Source: DATKMK01 sp035541895
Lineage (GTDB): Bacteria > Desulfobacterota > Binatia > HRBIN30 > JACQVA1
NCBI GenBank assembly: GCA_035541895.1
Contig: DATKMK010000049.1
Coordinates: forward strand, 94,736 to 158,735
Reading direction: 5' to 3'
DNA: 64,000 nucleotides
Under the pieces are notes generated by a model, which saw only the letters and a list, made by a program, of their open reading frames with translations, ran no database searches and was not told the DNA's origin. Below are positions 7,475-15,688 of this stretch, piece by piece (within the stretch, counting starts at the first letter, position 1; each line of letters opens with the position of its first letter). The position numbers were made by a program, and so were the translations under genes.

Positions 7475-9466
7475 TCAGGCCGCCTGCTGATGCCCCGAAG
7501 CAATCCGAAGCGGTCGGTATTCTTCGCCACCGCCGCTGTAGAACCGACTGAAGAACTCGTAGTACTCGAGACGGATCGTTTGAATCGACACGATCATCCC
7601 TTCGAGCGCGATGATTACGATGTTGCCGATGACTATCACCACGGCGGCGCCGATGCCGCCGCCACCCATCCGCGCCACCGCGCCGGCGACGCTGAAGGTG
7701 GCGAGGAACAATCCGGCGTGACTCAAAGCAAAGGCGGCCAAGCGGATGAATGTCGCGGTGTTGGAGATCGTGCTCACCATGGTGTCGAGGACTTCCACCA
7801 TCGACTCGACGAACCCCGTCAGCAGCTCGCCGGCGTCCGGCCATTGCTTCGTTCGCACGCCGGTCCAGAGCGCCCGCAGCGGGGCTTTGAGCAGCATCAA
7901 CGCCACCGGGACGGACAACCAGAGAATCGCGGTGCCGGCGCTGACCGCGCCCTCGCCGGCGGCGAGCCGGCGCATGAACAAGGCCACCGCCGTCCAATAC
8001 GCGAGCGCGCCGATGAGCCCGTTGCGCTCCCACAGTGCGGCGAGGTCGCGGCGTCGGATGGCGTTGACGATGTTGAGGCCGATCCCGATGCTGATGAAGA
8101 CGGCGCCGAAGGTGAGCGCGGCGCGCATCAGACGCCCGGTATCCTGCATCGGGCGTAGCCACAGCGCCGGCAGCCAGTGCTCGACGCCGAAGACGCTGCC
8201 GTAGAGCAGGCCGAACACGGCCGACGACACGCCGCACTCCATCAAGATCACCGCGTAGTCGCGGTAGCGAAACATCCGGCGATAGATGAAGTAGCCGATG
8301 GCGAACAAGACCGCGCCGTGACCGAGGTCGCCGAACATGAAACCGAACATCGCCAGGAACGCGACCGCCACCACCGGGGTCGGATCGACCTCGCCGTAGC
8401 GAGGCAGACCGTAGTTGCGCAGCAACCGTTCGAAGGGTCGAACCAAGACCGGGTTGTGCAACAGAATCGGCACCGGCACGCGACCGCGCCGCACGCCTTC
8501 GACCGCGCTTGGCTCGCGCCATTGGATGACACAGCGCCCCTGGGTCGTTTCCGTCAACAGGCGTTCGAGTCGGTGCGACAGCTCTGCGGGTACCCATCCG
8601 GTGATGAGCGCCACACGCTCGGAGCCGCCCATCAACCCACGCGACTCTACCAACAATCGCTCGCGCTCGACCGCGGCCCGCAGTGCACGCAGTTCCCCGG
8701 CGAGCCGTTGCCCCAGTCCCTTTCGCTCACTGTCGAGCACGGATTGGGTCGCGCGCGCCGTATGGAGCTGTGATTCGAGCTCGTCGATGGCCTGTTCCTT
8801 GGTGCCGGTGAGCTGAGGCGGAACTTCCAGCGGCTCGAGTTGGACGCTGGCCACGGTCCGCTCGGCAGCGGTTTGATGCGCACGCAGACACAGCACCGTG
8901 ACCAACAGACGGCCGTCAGCGTCGACGGTACTCCCGGGAACGACCAGGTGTGGAATGCGCCCGAGGCTTTCGTTGAGGCGCGGGAGATTGCGTTCCGGCA
9001 TGCGTCCGGACACCACGTAGACGTAGCGCAAGCCTTGGAGGTCTTCGAATGGCACACCCGGCGGCTCCACCGTGCGGACGTTTCGCAGCAGCACGTGAAG
9101 TTGCTCGCGCCGTTCGACCAGCGCCGCCATCTTGGCCTTGAGCGCGTCGACTTCAGCGGCGATGCTGGCAATGCGTGACTCGATCCGCGCGAGGTCTACC
9201 CCGTCGCCGGGCGCGCCCGCCATCGGCTCTTCCAGTTCTTCGATGCCGAGGAACTTCATCAGACCCGCGACCTGTTGGGCCACCGCGAGCAAGTGCGCGA
9301 GCCGCTCGCGAACGTCGTAGGGTCGAATCGCGGACAACGTTTCGACGGCATGACGCACGTCGAGTAGGTGCAGGACGCCGACGCGTGCGATCGCGCGCGA
9401 GGTGGTTTCGAGGTCGCTGGCGAGCACGACCAGGGAGAGGTGGCGCATGGGTTCGGGGCTCAACAT
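7475..9466 (-). CDS. atpI: V/A-type ATPase subunit I (membrane stator, a subunit)
   Basis: A 663-residue stator subunit that forms the ion half-channels next to the K ring. The first ~330 residues are cytoplasmic with long coiled-coil stretches. The C-terminal half holds about seven to eight membrane segments, including FGFMFGDLGHGAVLFAIGYF and the LSHAGLFLATFSVAGAVARM helix typical of the family. A GGGAG ribosome site sits six bases before the chosen ATG; an ATG six codons later (MRHLSLVVLA) is an alternative. It lies between subunits C and K. Confidence 0.93.
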   Translation of the reverse strand: MLSPEPMRHLSLVVLASDLETTSRAIARVGVLHLLDVRHAVETLSAIRPYDVRERLAHLLAVAQQVAGLMKFLGIEELEEPMAGAPGDGVDLARIESRIASIAAEVDALKAKMAALVERREQLHVLLRNVRTVEPPGVPFEDLQGLRYVYVVSGRMPERNLPRLNESLGRIPHLVVPGSTVDADGRLLVTVLCLRAHQTAAERTVASVQLEPLEVPPQLTGTKEQAIDELESQLHTARATQSVLDSERKGLGQRLAGELRALRAAVERERLLVESRGLMGGSERVALITGWVPAELSHRLERLLTETTQGRCVIQWREPSAVEGVRRGRVPVPILLHNPVLVRPFERLLRNYGLPRYGEVDPTPVVAVAFLAMFGFMFGDLGHGAVLFAIGYFIYRRMFRYRDYAVILMECGVSSAVFGLLYGSVFGVEHWLPALWLRPMQDTGRLMRAALTFGAVFISIGIGLNIVNAIRRRDLAALWERNGLIGALAYWTAVALFMRRLAAGEGAVSAGTAILWLSVPVALMLLKAPLRALWTGVRTKQWPDAGELLTGFVESMVEVLDTMVSTISNTATFIRLAAFALSHAGLFLATFSVAGAVARMGGGGIGAAVVIVIGNIVIIALEGMIVSIQTIRLEYYEFFSRFYSGGGEEYRPLRIASGHQQAA

Positions 9467-9479
9467 GGCGCGCTCCCGA

Positions 9480-10523
9480 TCACGCCCGCACCGTCGCCAC
9501 GCGTTCGAACGCGGCCTCGGGGGCGAGGGCCAGGGTTTTGGCGGCGAGCAAAACCCGCAGGTCGCGGATCTCGATTTCCTGGGCGAGCAACAGCCCGAGC
9601 GGCACGCCGATGTGAAATGGGTAGACGCGAAAGCCGCGTTCGACCTCCATCGCGATCACGCGCCACAGCTTGGCGATGGCCAAGTCAGGGGAGAGCTCTT
9701 CAGCTTCGCCAAAGAGCGGGGCGTACGGGGTGCGGTCGAGTGCGCGCCAGACGCCGAGCGGACTTTCAGCCAGCGCGGTTCGAACGGTTCCCGTCACCCA
9801 GCGACCTTGGCGCAAGGTGTAGTTGAGGATTTCTTCGCGCGAACGGGCGAGGGCATCGCGAAAGCGCGCAATCCAGGTGAGGTTCAACAAGTCGAACAGG
9901 AGGCCGAGCAGCGCCTGGGCGCGCGCCGCATCGTCGGATTGCAGTCGCCCGGCAGTCGACCACAGCCGCTCGTAGTAGTCGATCTCCAGCGCGCTCTCGA
10001 GCGCGAACGATCCGGCGGTTTCTACGCCCGGTAGCGCTGAGACGGCTGCGGTGTCGTAGACTGTGTTGCCCAGGCGAACGGCGAGTTCTTGCAGATCGGC
10101 GGCCGCAGCAAGCGCGCGCGGATCCAGGGTCGCTAGTTCGCCAAGCGGCTGGACGTGCGGTTCGATCTCCGTCCACGGGTGCCGATGATGGACGGCGCGG
10201 ATCACCAGCTTGAGATTCTCGAGTTCGTAACGGAGCAGCAGGGTGCGTATGAACTCGGCTTCTACCCCCGAAAGGAAACCGAGAATGCTGACGCCGACCT
10301 CGATGAGCCGCGCGCCGAATCCATACTCGGTGCCGGGATGCAGGAGCAACGCCGGCCCGTAGGGCGTACGCGCCAGCATTTCGAGCATCGCGGTGCGTGA
10401 CGGATAGCTGTACAGCGCTTCGAGCCCCTCGCGCCCGAGCAAGCGACACAACAGGGTGCGCGCGCGCGCATTGGCCGTCGCGTAGCGCCGGAGGTCAGTT
10501 CTTGGCACCGACCGTGGCGTCAC
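9480..10523 (-). CDS. atpC: V/A-type ATPase subunit C (AC39/d type)
   Basis: A 347-residue subunit C, the funnel-shaped adaptor between the D/F shaft and the K ring. It is largely helical and retains the family pattern RYATANARARTLL near the N-terminus and a YELENLKLVIRA motif near residue 100. The start overlaps the upstream stalk gene: GTG at 10523 gives 347 residues, while a second GTG at 10508 would remove five residues and most of the overlap. I cannot separate these. It ends 13 bases before subunit I. Confidence 0.88.
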   Translation of the reverse strand: MTPRSVPRTDLRRYATANARARTLLCRLLGREGLEALYSYPSRTAMLEMLARTPYGPALLLHPGTEYGFGARLIEVGVSILGFLSGVEAEFIRTLLLRYELENLKLVIRAVHHRHPWTEIEPHVQPLGELATLDPRALAAAADLQELAVRLGNTVYDTAAVSALPGVETAGSFALESALEIDYYERLWSTAGRLQSDDAARAQALLGLLFDLLNLTWIARFRDALARSREEILNYTLRQGRWVTGTVRTALAESPLGVWRALDRTPYAPLFGEAEELSPDLAIAKLWRVIAMEVERGFRVYPFHIGVPLGLLLAQEIEIRDLRVLLAAKTLALAPEAAFERVATVRA

Positions 10524-10836
10524 GATCGCCCTCCAGCACCCACTTCACCACCGCCTCGATTGCTGCGGGCATGCGTGGTTCGGCTTGTGCCCGGAGGGCG
10601 GCGGCACGCTCCTCGATTTGTCGAGTCAACGCCTGTGCGGTCCGCTCGGCGTCCGCCAGCATCGCGTCGGTGGCGGCTTGCGCGGTCGACTCGTAGGACT
10701 CGCGAGCGCTCTGCACCAATCGGCGGGCGTCCTGCTCGGCCGAGTGTACGAGCTGCTTGGCCTCCGCTTGGGCCGCTTCGAGTTGACGGCGTGCTTCCGC
10801 TTCGGCGGCGAGAATGGTTTGCAATGGATCCGGCAC
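10495..10836 (-). CDS. V/A-type ATPase peripheral stalk subunit H/G
   Basis: A 113-residue, almost wholly helical protein at the head of the ATPase operon. The body is alanine- and charge-rich (EAEARRQLEAAQAEAKQLV) with heptad spacing, as in the G/H stalk subunits that pair with subunit E. Sequence alone is not diagnostic because any coiled coil looks similar; first position in the operon and size make the call. Its 3' end overlaps the subunit C start. About 200 bases upstream (10837-11034) hold no gene and must contain the operon promoter, which I could not pinpoint. Confidence 0.8.
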   Translation of the reverse strand: MPDPLQTILAAEAEARRQLEAAQAEAKQLVHSAEQDARRLVQSARESYESTAQAATDAMLADAERTAQALTRQIEERAAALRAQAEPRMPAAIEAVVKWVLEGDRDATVGAKN

Positions 10837-11034
10837 GGGACGGCTCCTGGCCCCCTTTTGCAGCCCAGCATCGCGTCTGACCGTTCCCGGCCGGACGTCG
10901 CAGTCCTAGATGAGCAAGCGCCCGGCCAAGCACGCGACGGGCCGTGGCTTGCGGGCTGACCGAAGTCAGTTCTCAGCCATCGGAGTGCCCCGCGCGCCGT
11001 CGTGCGCAGGTTCGCGAAGGGTGGGGACCGAGCT

Positions 11035-11352
11035 TTAGTAGGCCACGCGAGCTTCGAGGGTGCCCGCGTCGTTGCGGACAACGATCAGTCGGGACATGCA
11101 CGGCATGCAATAGACCCGATCGCCCGGACGCAACTCGCGGGTCGAGCGGATCACTACCTTGCAAACCGGGCATAGGACCTCGTTGGGCGCGAGCTTGTCG
11201 CTGGGGCCGCGCCACTTGCGATAAAAGCGGCGGTACTTCTTTGGGACCTCGTCAAACCCCGTGTCGTCGAGAATGAAGCGTTGACGCGGCGGCCCGTCAA
11301 GAGTTTCCGGCGCCTCGGCGCGGGGATCGCCGTCGAGCGATTCCATCGTCAT
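11035..11352 (-). CDS. Zinc-ribbon protein of unknown function
   Basis: A 105-residue protein with an acidic N-terminus, a basic patch (KKYRRFYRKWRG) and a C-terminal CPVC-x(18-20)-CMPC pair that predicts a four-Cys zinc ribbon. No enzyme domain is visible. Its ATG overlaps the stop of the upstream ferritin-like gene by four bases, so it is the last gene of a three-gene operon with two diiron proteins and is likely coupled to them. A structural, nucleic-acid-binding or rubredoxin-like role are all possible; I cannot choose. Confidence 0.75.
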   Translation of the reverse strand: MTMESLDGDPRAEAPETLDGPPRQRFILDDTGFDEVPKKYRRFYRKWRGPSDKLAPNEVLCPVCKVVIRSTRELRPGDRVYCMPCMSRLIVVRNDAGTLEARVAY

Positions 11353-12137
11353 ACAAATCCCAGACGCTCGACCGATTCCAAGTAGGCGCGGCCGAGACGC
11401 TCCTGCTCATCGCGTGGCATGCCGATTTGTTTGATGGTGTCGGCCAAGGTATCCAGAACGAGATGATCAAGTTCCTTCTTGACCTGGCCGATGCGGGCGC
11501 GGATGTGCGGCGCTGAGGCGAGCCGGCGTCCGATCTCGTTCTCGCCGAAGCCGATGTGCCGCCGCTCGTCTTTGACGACGCCGGCCAGCACTTCGCGCGT
11601 GATCGGATCGGCGGTTTGGCCGTGGCTGTGGAAGACCGCGAACTCCAGCGCTTCGAGGATGACATTTTGCGCGAAGATCGCGGCCTCCCAGTCTTTGCCC
11701 GCCACCAGTTCCAGCAGGCGTCGTTTGAACAAGACGAGGCTTGGGCTGGCGCGGCGTTCGACCTCGGCTTCGGGATCTTTCACGCCCAGATCGCGCAACC
11801 GGTGAAGAAAGACTTCCAGGTGTCGTCCCTCGTCCGCGACTTGGGTGGCAAGGAACACCTTCGACAAGCGATTCGGGGCGATCGAGATCAAGCCGCTCGC
11901 GCCTTCGAGCGCCGCTGTCTCGCCGACGCAGTAGTTGCATAACACGGTGATGAGGCGGTCACGTTCGAGTTCGTCGAGCACGGCTTCGGGCGTGTCCGGC
12001 CGATGGCCCCACGTGAGGCCGGAGAGGTAGCCCTCGACCGCCTCGAACCAGAACTCGAACGAGTGGACCTCCTCGAGGAACTGCTGCAGCTCGAGGTCGT
12101 GGATGTCGACCGGTGACAACGACGCGCGTGTGGCCAT
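11349..12137 (-). CDS. Ferritin-like diiron protein, paralogue 2
   Basis: A 262-residue helical protein with both halves of a carboxylate-bridged diiron site: Glu73 ... Glu103-x-x-His106 (DEGRH) and Glu162 ... Glu191-x-x-His194 (DERRH). The spacing E-X29-EXXH and E-X28-EXXH matches the R2/monooxygenase-hydroxylase/ferritin-like superfamily. It is a paralogue of the gene just upstream, sharing the DERRHIGFGENEIG-type second motif. The two are nine bases apart on the same strand. Oxidase, oxygenase or desaturase activity on a lipid or small molecule is plausible, but no substrate can be read from the sequence. Confidence 0.82.
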   Translation of the reverse strand: MATRASLSPVDIHDLELQQFLEEVHSFEFWFEAVEGYLSGLTWGHRPDTPEAVLDELERDRLITVLCNYCVGETAALEGASGLISIAPNRLSKVFLATQVADEGRHLEVFLHRLRDLGVKDPEAEVERRASPSLVLFKRRLLELVAGKDWEAAIFAQNVILEALEFAVFHSHGQTADPITREVLAGVVKDERRHIGFGENEIGRRLASAPHIRARIGQVKKELDHLVLDTLADTIKQIGMPRDEQERLGRAYLESVERLGFV

Positions 12138-12146
12138 CGGAGGTCG

Positions 12147-13019
12147 CTAGGGCCGGACCGGGGTCTGGTACTCGATGCCGATGCGGCCGAGCCGAGTTTT
12201 GAATTCCTTCAGGACGGTATCGGCGAGCAGACCTTCCATCTCTTCGGGCTTCATCGCGCTGAGGTCGGCGCCGTGCCATTCGGCGCGCGGCTGCTCTTCT
12301 TGAAGGCGGTCGAACTCGGCCGCCGCGGCGTTGTTGCGGAACGCGTCGGCAAACGTCGCCAGCATGTAGTACGACATTTCCTTCTGCATCCGTTCGATCT
12401 CCGGTCGCTTCTCCGGATGGTCCTTGATCAAGGAGCCGATGCGGTTTTCGCCGAAGCCGACGTGACGGCGTTCATCGGCGATGGTGCCCGAGAGCGTGTG
12501 TGCGAACTTCGGGTTCACGGTCTGATTCATCGCGTACATCATCTCGAAAACGCTGAAGGCCATGCCTTCGAGCACGATGTTCTGGCCGACGACGCCCGAG
12601 ATGAAGTCCTTCTTGTCGACCTTTTCGAGCAGGACTTCGGCGAATTTGACCAGGTTGCGGTTGGCGTAGCGTTGGATCACGTCTTCGAGGTGGTTCTTCT
12701 TCACGCCGAGGTCGTAGAGGCGGTGGGTGAAGATCTCGACGTGGCGGGCTTCGTCAAGCGTTTGAGTGGCGAGAAAGCGCTTGCTGGCTTCGTCCGGCGC
12801 CGCGTTGATCAAGCCGGATGAAGCCGCCAACGCGCAGCGCTCACCGACGACTAGTTGCACGGTGCTGCGGATGGTTTCCTCGTGCAGCACCGCATTGGTG
12901 AGCAGCAGCTCGGGCTCGTTCTCGCCGGTCGCGTGGCCGTACACGGTGTTTTCGAGGTACCCCTGCGGGCATGACTCCAGCCAGCTTTGAATCGAATACG
13001 CGGACAGAAAATCGGACAT
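12147..13019 (-). CDS. Ferritin-like diiron protein, paralogue 1
   Basis: A 290-residue diiron protein and the first gene of a three-gene operon. Ligand candidates are Glu60 ... Glu90-x-x-His93 (DEARH) and Glu151 ... Glu183-x-x-His186 (DERRHVGFGE), the canonical E-X29-EXXH and E-X31-EXXH pattern. It is about 30 residues longer at the C-terminus than its neighbour. The ATG is preceded by a GGAGGAAGC ribosome site. The superfamily includes ribonucleotide reductase R2-like oxidases, N-oxygenases and hydroxylases. Paralogy to the next gene is clear; function is not. Confidence 0.84.
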   Translation of the reverse strand: MSDFLSAYSIQSWLESCPQGYLENTVYGHATGENEPELLLTNAVLHEETIRSTVQLVVGERCALAASSGLINAAPDEASKRFLATQTLDEARHVEIFTHRLYDLGVKKNHLEDVIQRYANRNLVKFAEVLLEKVDKKDFISGVVGQNIVLEGMAFSVFEMMYAMNQTVNPKFAHTLSGTIADERRHVGFGENRIGSLIKDHPEKRPEIERMQKEMSYYMLATFADAFRNNAAAAEFDRLQEEQPRAEWHGADLSAMKPEEMEGLLADTVLKEFKTRLGRIGIEYQTPVRP

Positions 13020-13186
13020 TGCTTCCTCCTCGTGCGGAGCCGGTTGCCGGCTCGCGGTTGTCAGCGCCTCGCCCCTGATGGCTGCGCTTGTGGGGGCAAT
13101 GTGTAATTCCGATGACTGCCTTGAGGTATGATCTAGGTCAGCAAACTACCTGCTGGTTGGTAGGTTGCCGACCGGACAGATGGGGT

Positions 13187-13831
13187 CTAGCTGCGGCGGT
13201 GCGGATTTCCGGCGAGGCCGCTTTGCGACGCAAACAAGGCGAGTTGCACCCGGTCGCGTATGCCGAGCTTGCGGAAGATGGCGTTCAGATGCGCCTTGAC
13301 CGTTTGCTCGGTGATCGAAAGCTTGGCGGCGACCTCGGCATTGCGCAGGCCGAGCGCAACGTAACGGACGACTTCTTCTTCGCGCGGCGAGAGGGCGCTG
13401 GGCGCGGGGCCCCGAAGTTGCGCGGCCAGATGGGTTTGGAGGGTGGGGGGCATCCACACATTGCCCGCGATGACGGATCGGATGGCTTCCATCAAGGTTT
13501 CGATCGCGAAGCGCTTGAGTACGACGCCGCGTGCACCGAAGCGGATCGCTGCGAGTGCGTCGGCCGCGACTTCGCTGGCGGTGAGCACCAAAACGGGGAC
13601 GCGCGCGGCAAGCTGTTCGATGTCGGCCAGCGAGTTGCGTTCCATTTGGAGGTCGAGGATTAGCAGGTCGCAGGGTGTGCGGGACAATACTGAGATGATA
13701 TCGGCGGCACGATCGGTCTCGCCGACGATGACTACGTCGACCTCCGGCTTGAGCAGCGACTTCAGCCCTTGCCGAAACAGGAGGTGATCGTCGGCGATGA
13801 CGACGCGAATGGGTGACGGCATGCCGGTCAA
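13187..13831 (-). CDS. LuxR/NarL-family response regulator
   Basis: A 214-residue two-domain response regulator. The receiver carries the acidic pair Asp14-Asp15, phospho-acceptor Asp60 (LLILD), Thr84 and Lys106. The C-terminal ~147-195 is a LuxR helix-turn-helix (LSPREEEVVRYVALGLRNAE). Its ATG overlaps the stop of the kinase gene by four bases, so the two are a coupled two-component pair. Targets are unknown. The pair is divergent from the adjacent PII-Amt units, but those have sigma-54 promoters, which NarL-type regulators do not normally activate. Confidence 0.93.
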   Translation of the reverse strand: MTGMPSPIRVVIADDHLLFRQGLKSLLKPEVDVVIVGETDRAADIISVLSRTPCDLLILDLQMERNSLADIEQLAARVPVLVLTASEVAADALAAIRFGARGVVLKRFAIETLMEAIRSVIAGNVWMPPTLQTHLAAQLRGPAPSALSPREEEVVRYVALGLRNAEVAAKLSITEQTVKAHLNAIFRKLGIRDRVQLALFASQSGLAGNPHRRS

Positions 13832-15102
13832 CTCTGGGGCAAGGTAATCAACAGTTGGGCGCCGCGTCCAGTTTTCTTGACGATCTGCATGCGCCCGCCG
13901 ATCTCATTCACCCGCGAGTTGATCGACCACGGCGTGACGTCTGCGCGGAAACCGATGCCGTCGTCTTCAATCGAGATGTGTATCTGGCCGTTGTCCGTCT
14001 GAACCCGTACCGCGGCGGTCCGAGCGTTGGCGTGTTTGCGAACGTTGGTCAACCCCTCGCGGGCGATCTGCAACACGTGCTCAATCAAGTACAGCGAGCC
14101 GGACACATCGGCGCGGAAGGTCAGGGCGGTTGCCGTCGCATGAGTGTCCGGGCTTTGAGCCGTCTCGCGCCCGACCAACGACCGGGTGTAGTTGCGGAGG
14201 TCGTCGTACTCGCGTTGGACGCTTTCCTGGAGTTCGCCGAGATCATCCAGTACCTCGCGGTCGGCGTGCTCGCGCAGCAAGCGCCGGCAGCTCTCGAGAC
14301 GCAGATTGATACCGGCGAGCGCCTGCACGAGACCGTCGTGGAGATCCCGGGCGATGCGATGACGTTGCTCGGCGCGTTCGAGGCCGGTGACTTCGTCCTG
14401 CAGTTCTCGTCGCTGCTCGCCCAAAAATCCGACTAGGTAGCCGGTTATCGCCAGATACGCGGGCCGCATGATGTAGTCGTCAGCCTGCGTGCCGGACAAA
14501 AGAATGAAGGCGAGATACAGGACAACACTCACGCCGGTGGTTCGCAGGGCAGTTCGGAGTCCTTCGCGGAGACTCGCGGCCAGCATCGCGAATGCAAAGA
14601 ACGGGAATGCAGGGCTGGTCGGCCCCTCGGTCAAGATGCCGACCGCCACGGCGAACAGCAGGTCGACCGGGGTCAGGAAGGCGAACCGCTGAGCAAACCC
14701 ATCGGCGCTCGCTTTGGTCCCGACCGTCCGAAGGCCGAAGTAAACGGCGACGCTGTAACTGAGATGTAGACCCATCACCGCCAACAAGCGGAAGTCGAGG
14801 GCGAAGGCCCCGACTTGCAACGGAACCCAGCGCGACAGCAGCGGCTGCGCGGGTTCGATGTAGAGCGCAACCAAGGCCGCCAGTGACAACGCGAGACGCC
14901 CGCGCGCGATGGTGCGCTCAAGCGACGATCTCCCAATTGGAGTTAGAGCTATTCCCACCCCGCGGGCCGACGCCGCGGTTCGCGGCTGATCGGGTGATGC
15001 GGCCATTTGTCGTGCTGCAACGTCCATCGCACCGTCTCTAGCTGGTTTCGACGCCATCGTCACTTGCCGACGACCAAGTGTCGTTTGCGCCCACCGCTTC
15101 AA
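13828..15102 (-). CDS. Membrane sensor histidine kinase (HisKA_3/NarX-like)
   Basis: A histidine kinase of up to 424 residues. About six hydrophobic segments occupy roughly residues 65-225, followed by the HisKA_3 dimerisation motif RHRIARDLHDGLVQALAG with its phosphorylatable His and a compact ATPase domain (REGLTNVRKHANA, EDDGIGF). No periplasmic sensor domain is evident, so sensing may be by the membrane segments (MASE-like). The first 60 residues are poorly constrained: starts at 15102, 15057 (MASKPARDG) and 15030 are all possible. It is coupled to the response regulator downstream. Confidence 0.9.
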   Translation of the reverse strand: MKRWAQTTLGRRQVTMASKPARDGAMDVAARQMAASPDQPRTAASARGVGIALTPIGRSSLERTIARGRLALSLAALVALYIEPAQPLLSRWVPLQVGAFALDFRLLAVMGLHLSYSVAVYFGLRTVGTKASADGFAQRFAFLTPVDLLFAVAVGILTEGPTSPAFPFFAFAMLAASLREGLRTALRTTGVSVVLYLAFILLSGTQADDYIMRPAYLAITGYLVGFLGEQRRELQDEVTGLERAEQRHRIARDLHDGLVQALAGINLRLESCRRLLREHADREVLDDLGELQESVQREYDDLRNYTRSLVGRETAQSPDTHATATALTFRADVSGSLYLIEHVLQIAREGLTNVRKHANARTAAVRVQTDNGQIHISIEDDGIGFRADVTPWSINSRVNEIGGRMQIVKKTGRGAQLLITLPQS

Positions 15103-15227
15103 CTTCGTCGGTGAACCAGCGATCTCGCCTGCACAAGAAAGCAGCGCCGGCTAGAAAACGGGCATGAGGCGACGCTTCCCAGCGCACATCCCTATCTTTC
15201 AGAATGCCGGATTCGTCGCGAATTTCA

Positions 15228-15243
15228 TGGCACCCACGTTGCA
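15228..15243 (+). promoter_or_regulatory. Sigma-54 (-24/-12) promoter of the first PII-Amt unit
   Basis: TGGCACCCACGTTGCA matches the sigma-54 consensus TGGCAC-N5-TTGCW, with GG and GC exactly ten bases apart. It lies 97 bases upstream of the PII start on the same strand, so transcription should begin near 15254. A matching element lies in the same place before the second unit. No NtrC-type enhancer palindrome was found by eye. Confidence 0.88.
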
Positions 15244-15324
15244 AAACGAAAGACGAGCTACAGTCAATCGAAGGTTGTATCACGTGGATCCAGGGGGTTC
15301 ACCCGAAAGGAGTGGAGCGGGCGT

Positions 15325-15663
15325 ATGAAAAAAATTGAGGCGGTGATCAAACCGTTCAAGATTGACGAAGTGAAGGAAGCCCTCGCACGCGAAGGGATTC
15401 AAGGACTGACCGTCAACGAGGTGAAAGGCTTCGGACGGCAGAAGGGACACACCGAACTCTATCGAGGCGCCGAGTACGTGGTGGATTTCCTGCCGAAGGT
15501 CAAGCTGGAAGTGGTGGTCGACGATGGGAAGGTGGCCAAGGTCATCGATGCGATCTGTGGCGCGGCGCGGACCGGACAAATCGGCGACGGCAAGATCTTC
15601 GTGTTGCCGCTCGAGGAGGCCGTCCGGATACGGACCGGCGAGCGCGGCAGTGATGCAATCTAA
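15325..15663 (+). CDS. glnK: PII nitrogen regulatory protein, copy 1
   Basis: A 112-residue PII signal protein, full length, with the T-loop uridylylation residue Tyr51 in GHTELYRGAEYVVDF and the B-loop and C-loop segments (TGQIGDGKIFV, VRIRTGERG). PII trimers sense ATP/ADP and 2-oxoglutarate and plug Amt channels when nitrogen is plentiful. The ATG follows GAAAGGAGTGG. The gene is directly followed by an ammonium transporter and preceded by a sigma-54 promoter, so GlnK is the natural name. It differs from copy 2 at about 11 of 112 positions. Confidence 0.96.
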   Translation: MKKIEAVIKPFKIDEVKEALAREGIQGLTVNEVKGFGRQKGHTELYRGAEYVVDFLPKVKLEVVVDDGKVAKVIDAICGAARTGQIGDGKIFVLPLEEAVRIRTGERGSDAI

Positions 15664-15688
15664 CAACTTCAACGAGGAGGGAAGGCCC

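Noticed and set aside
15038..15283. Minus-strand 81-codon frame upstream of the first PII gene
   Set aside because: It overlaps the sigma-54 promoter region and the kinase start, with no recognisable motif.
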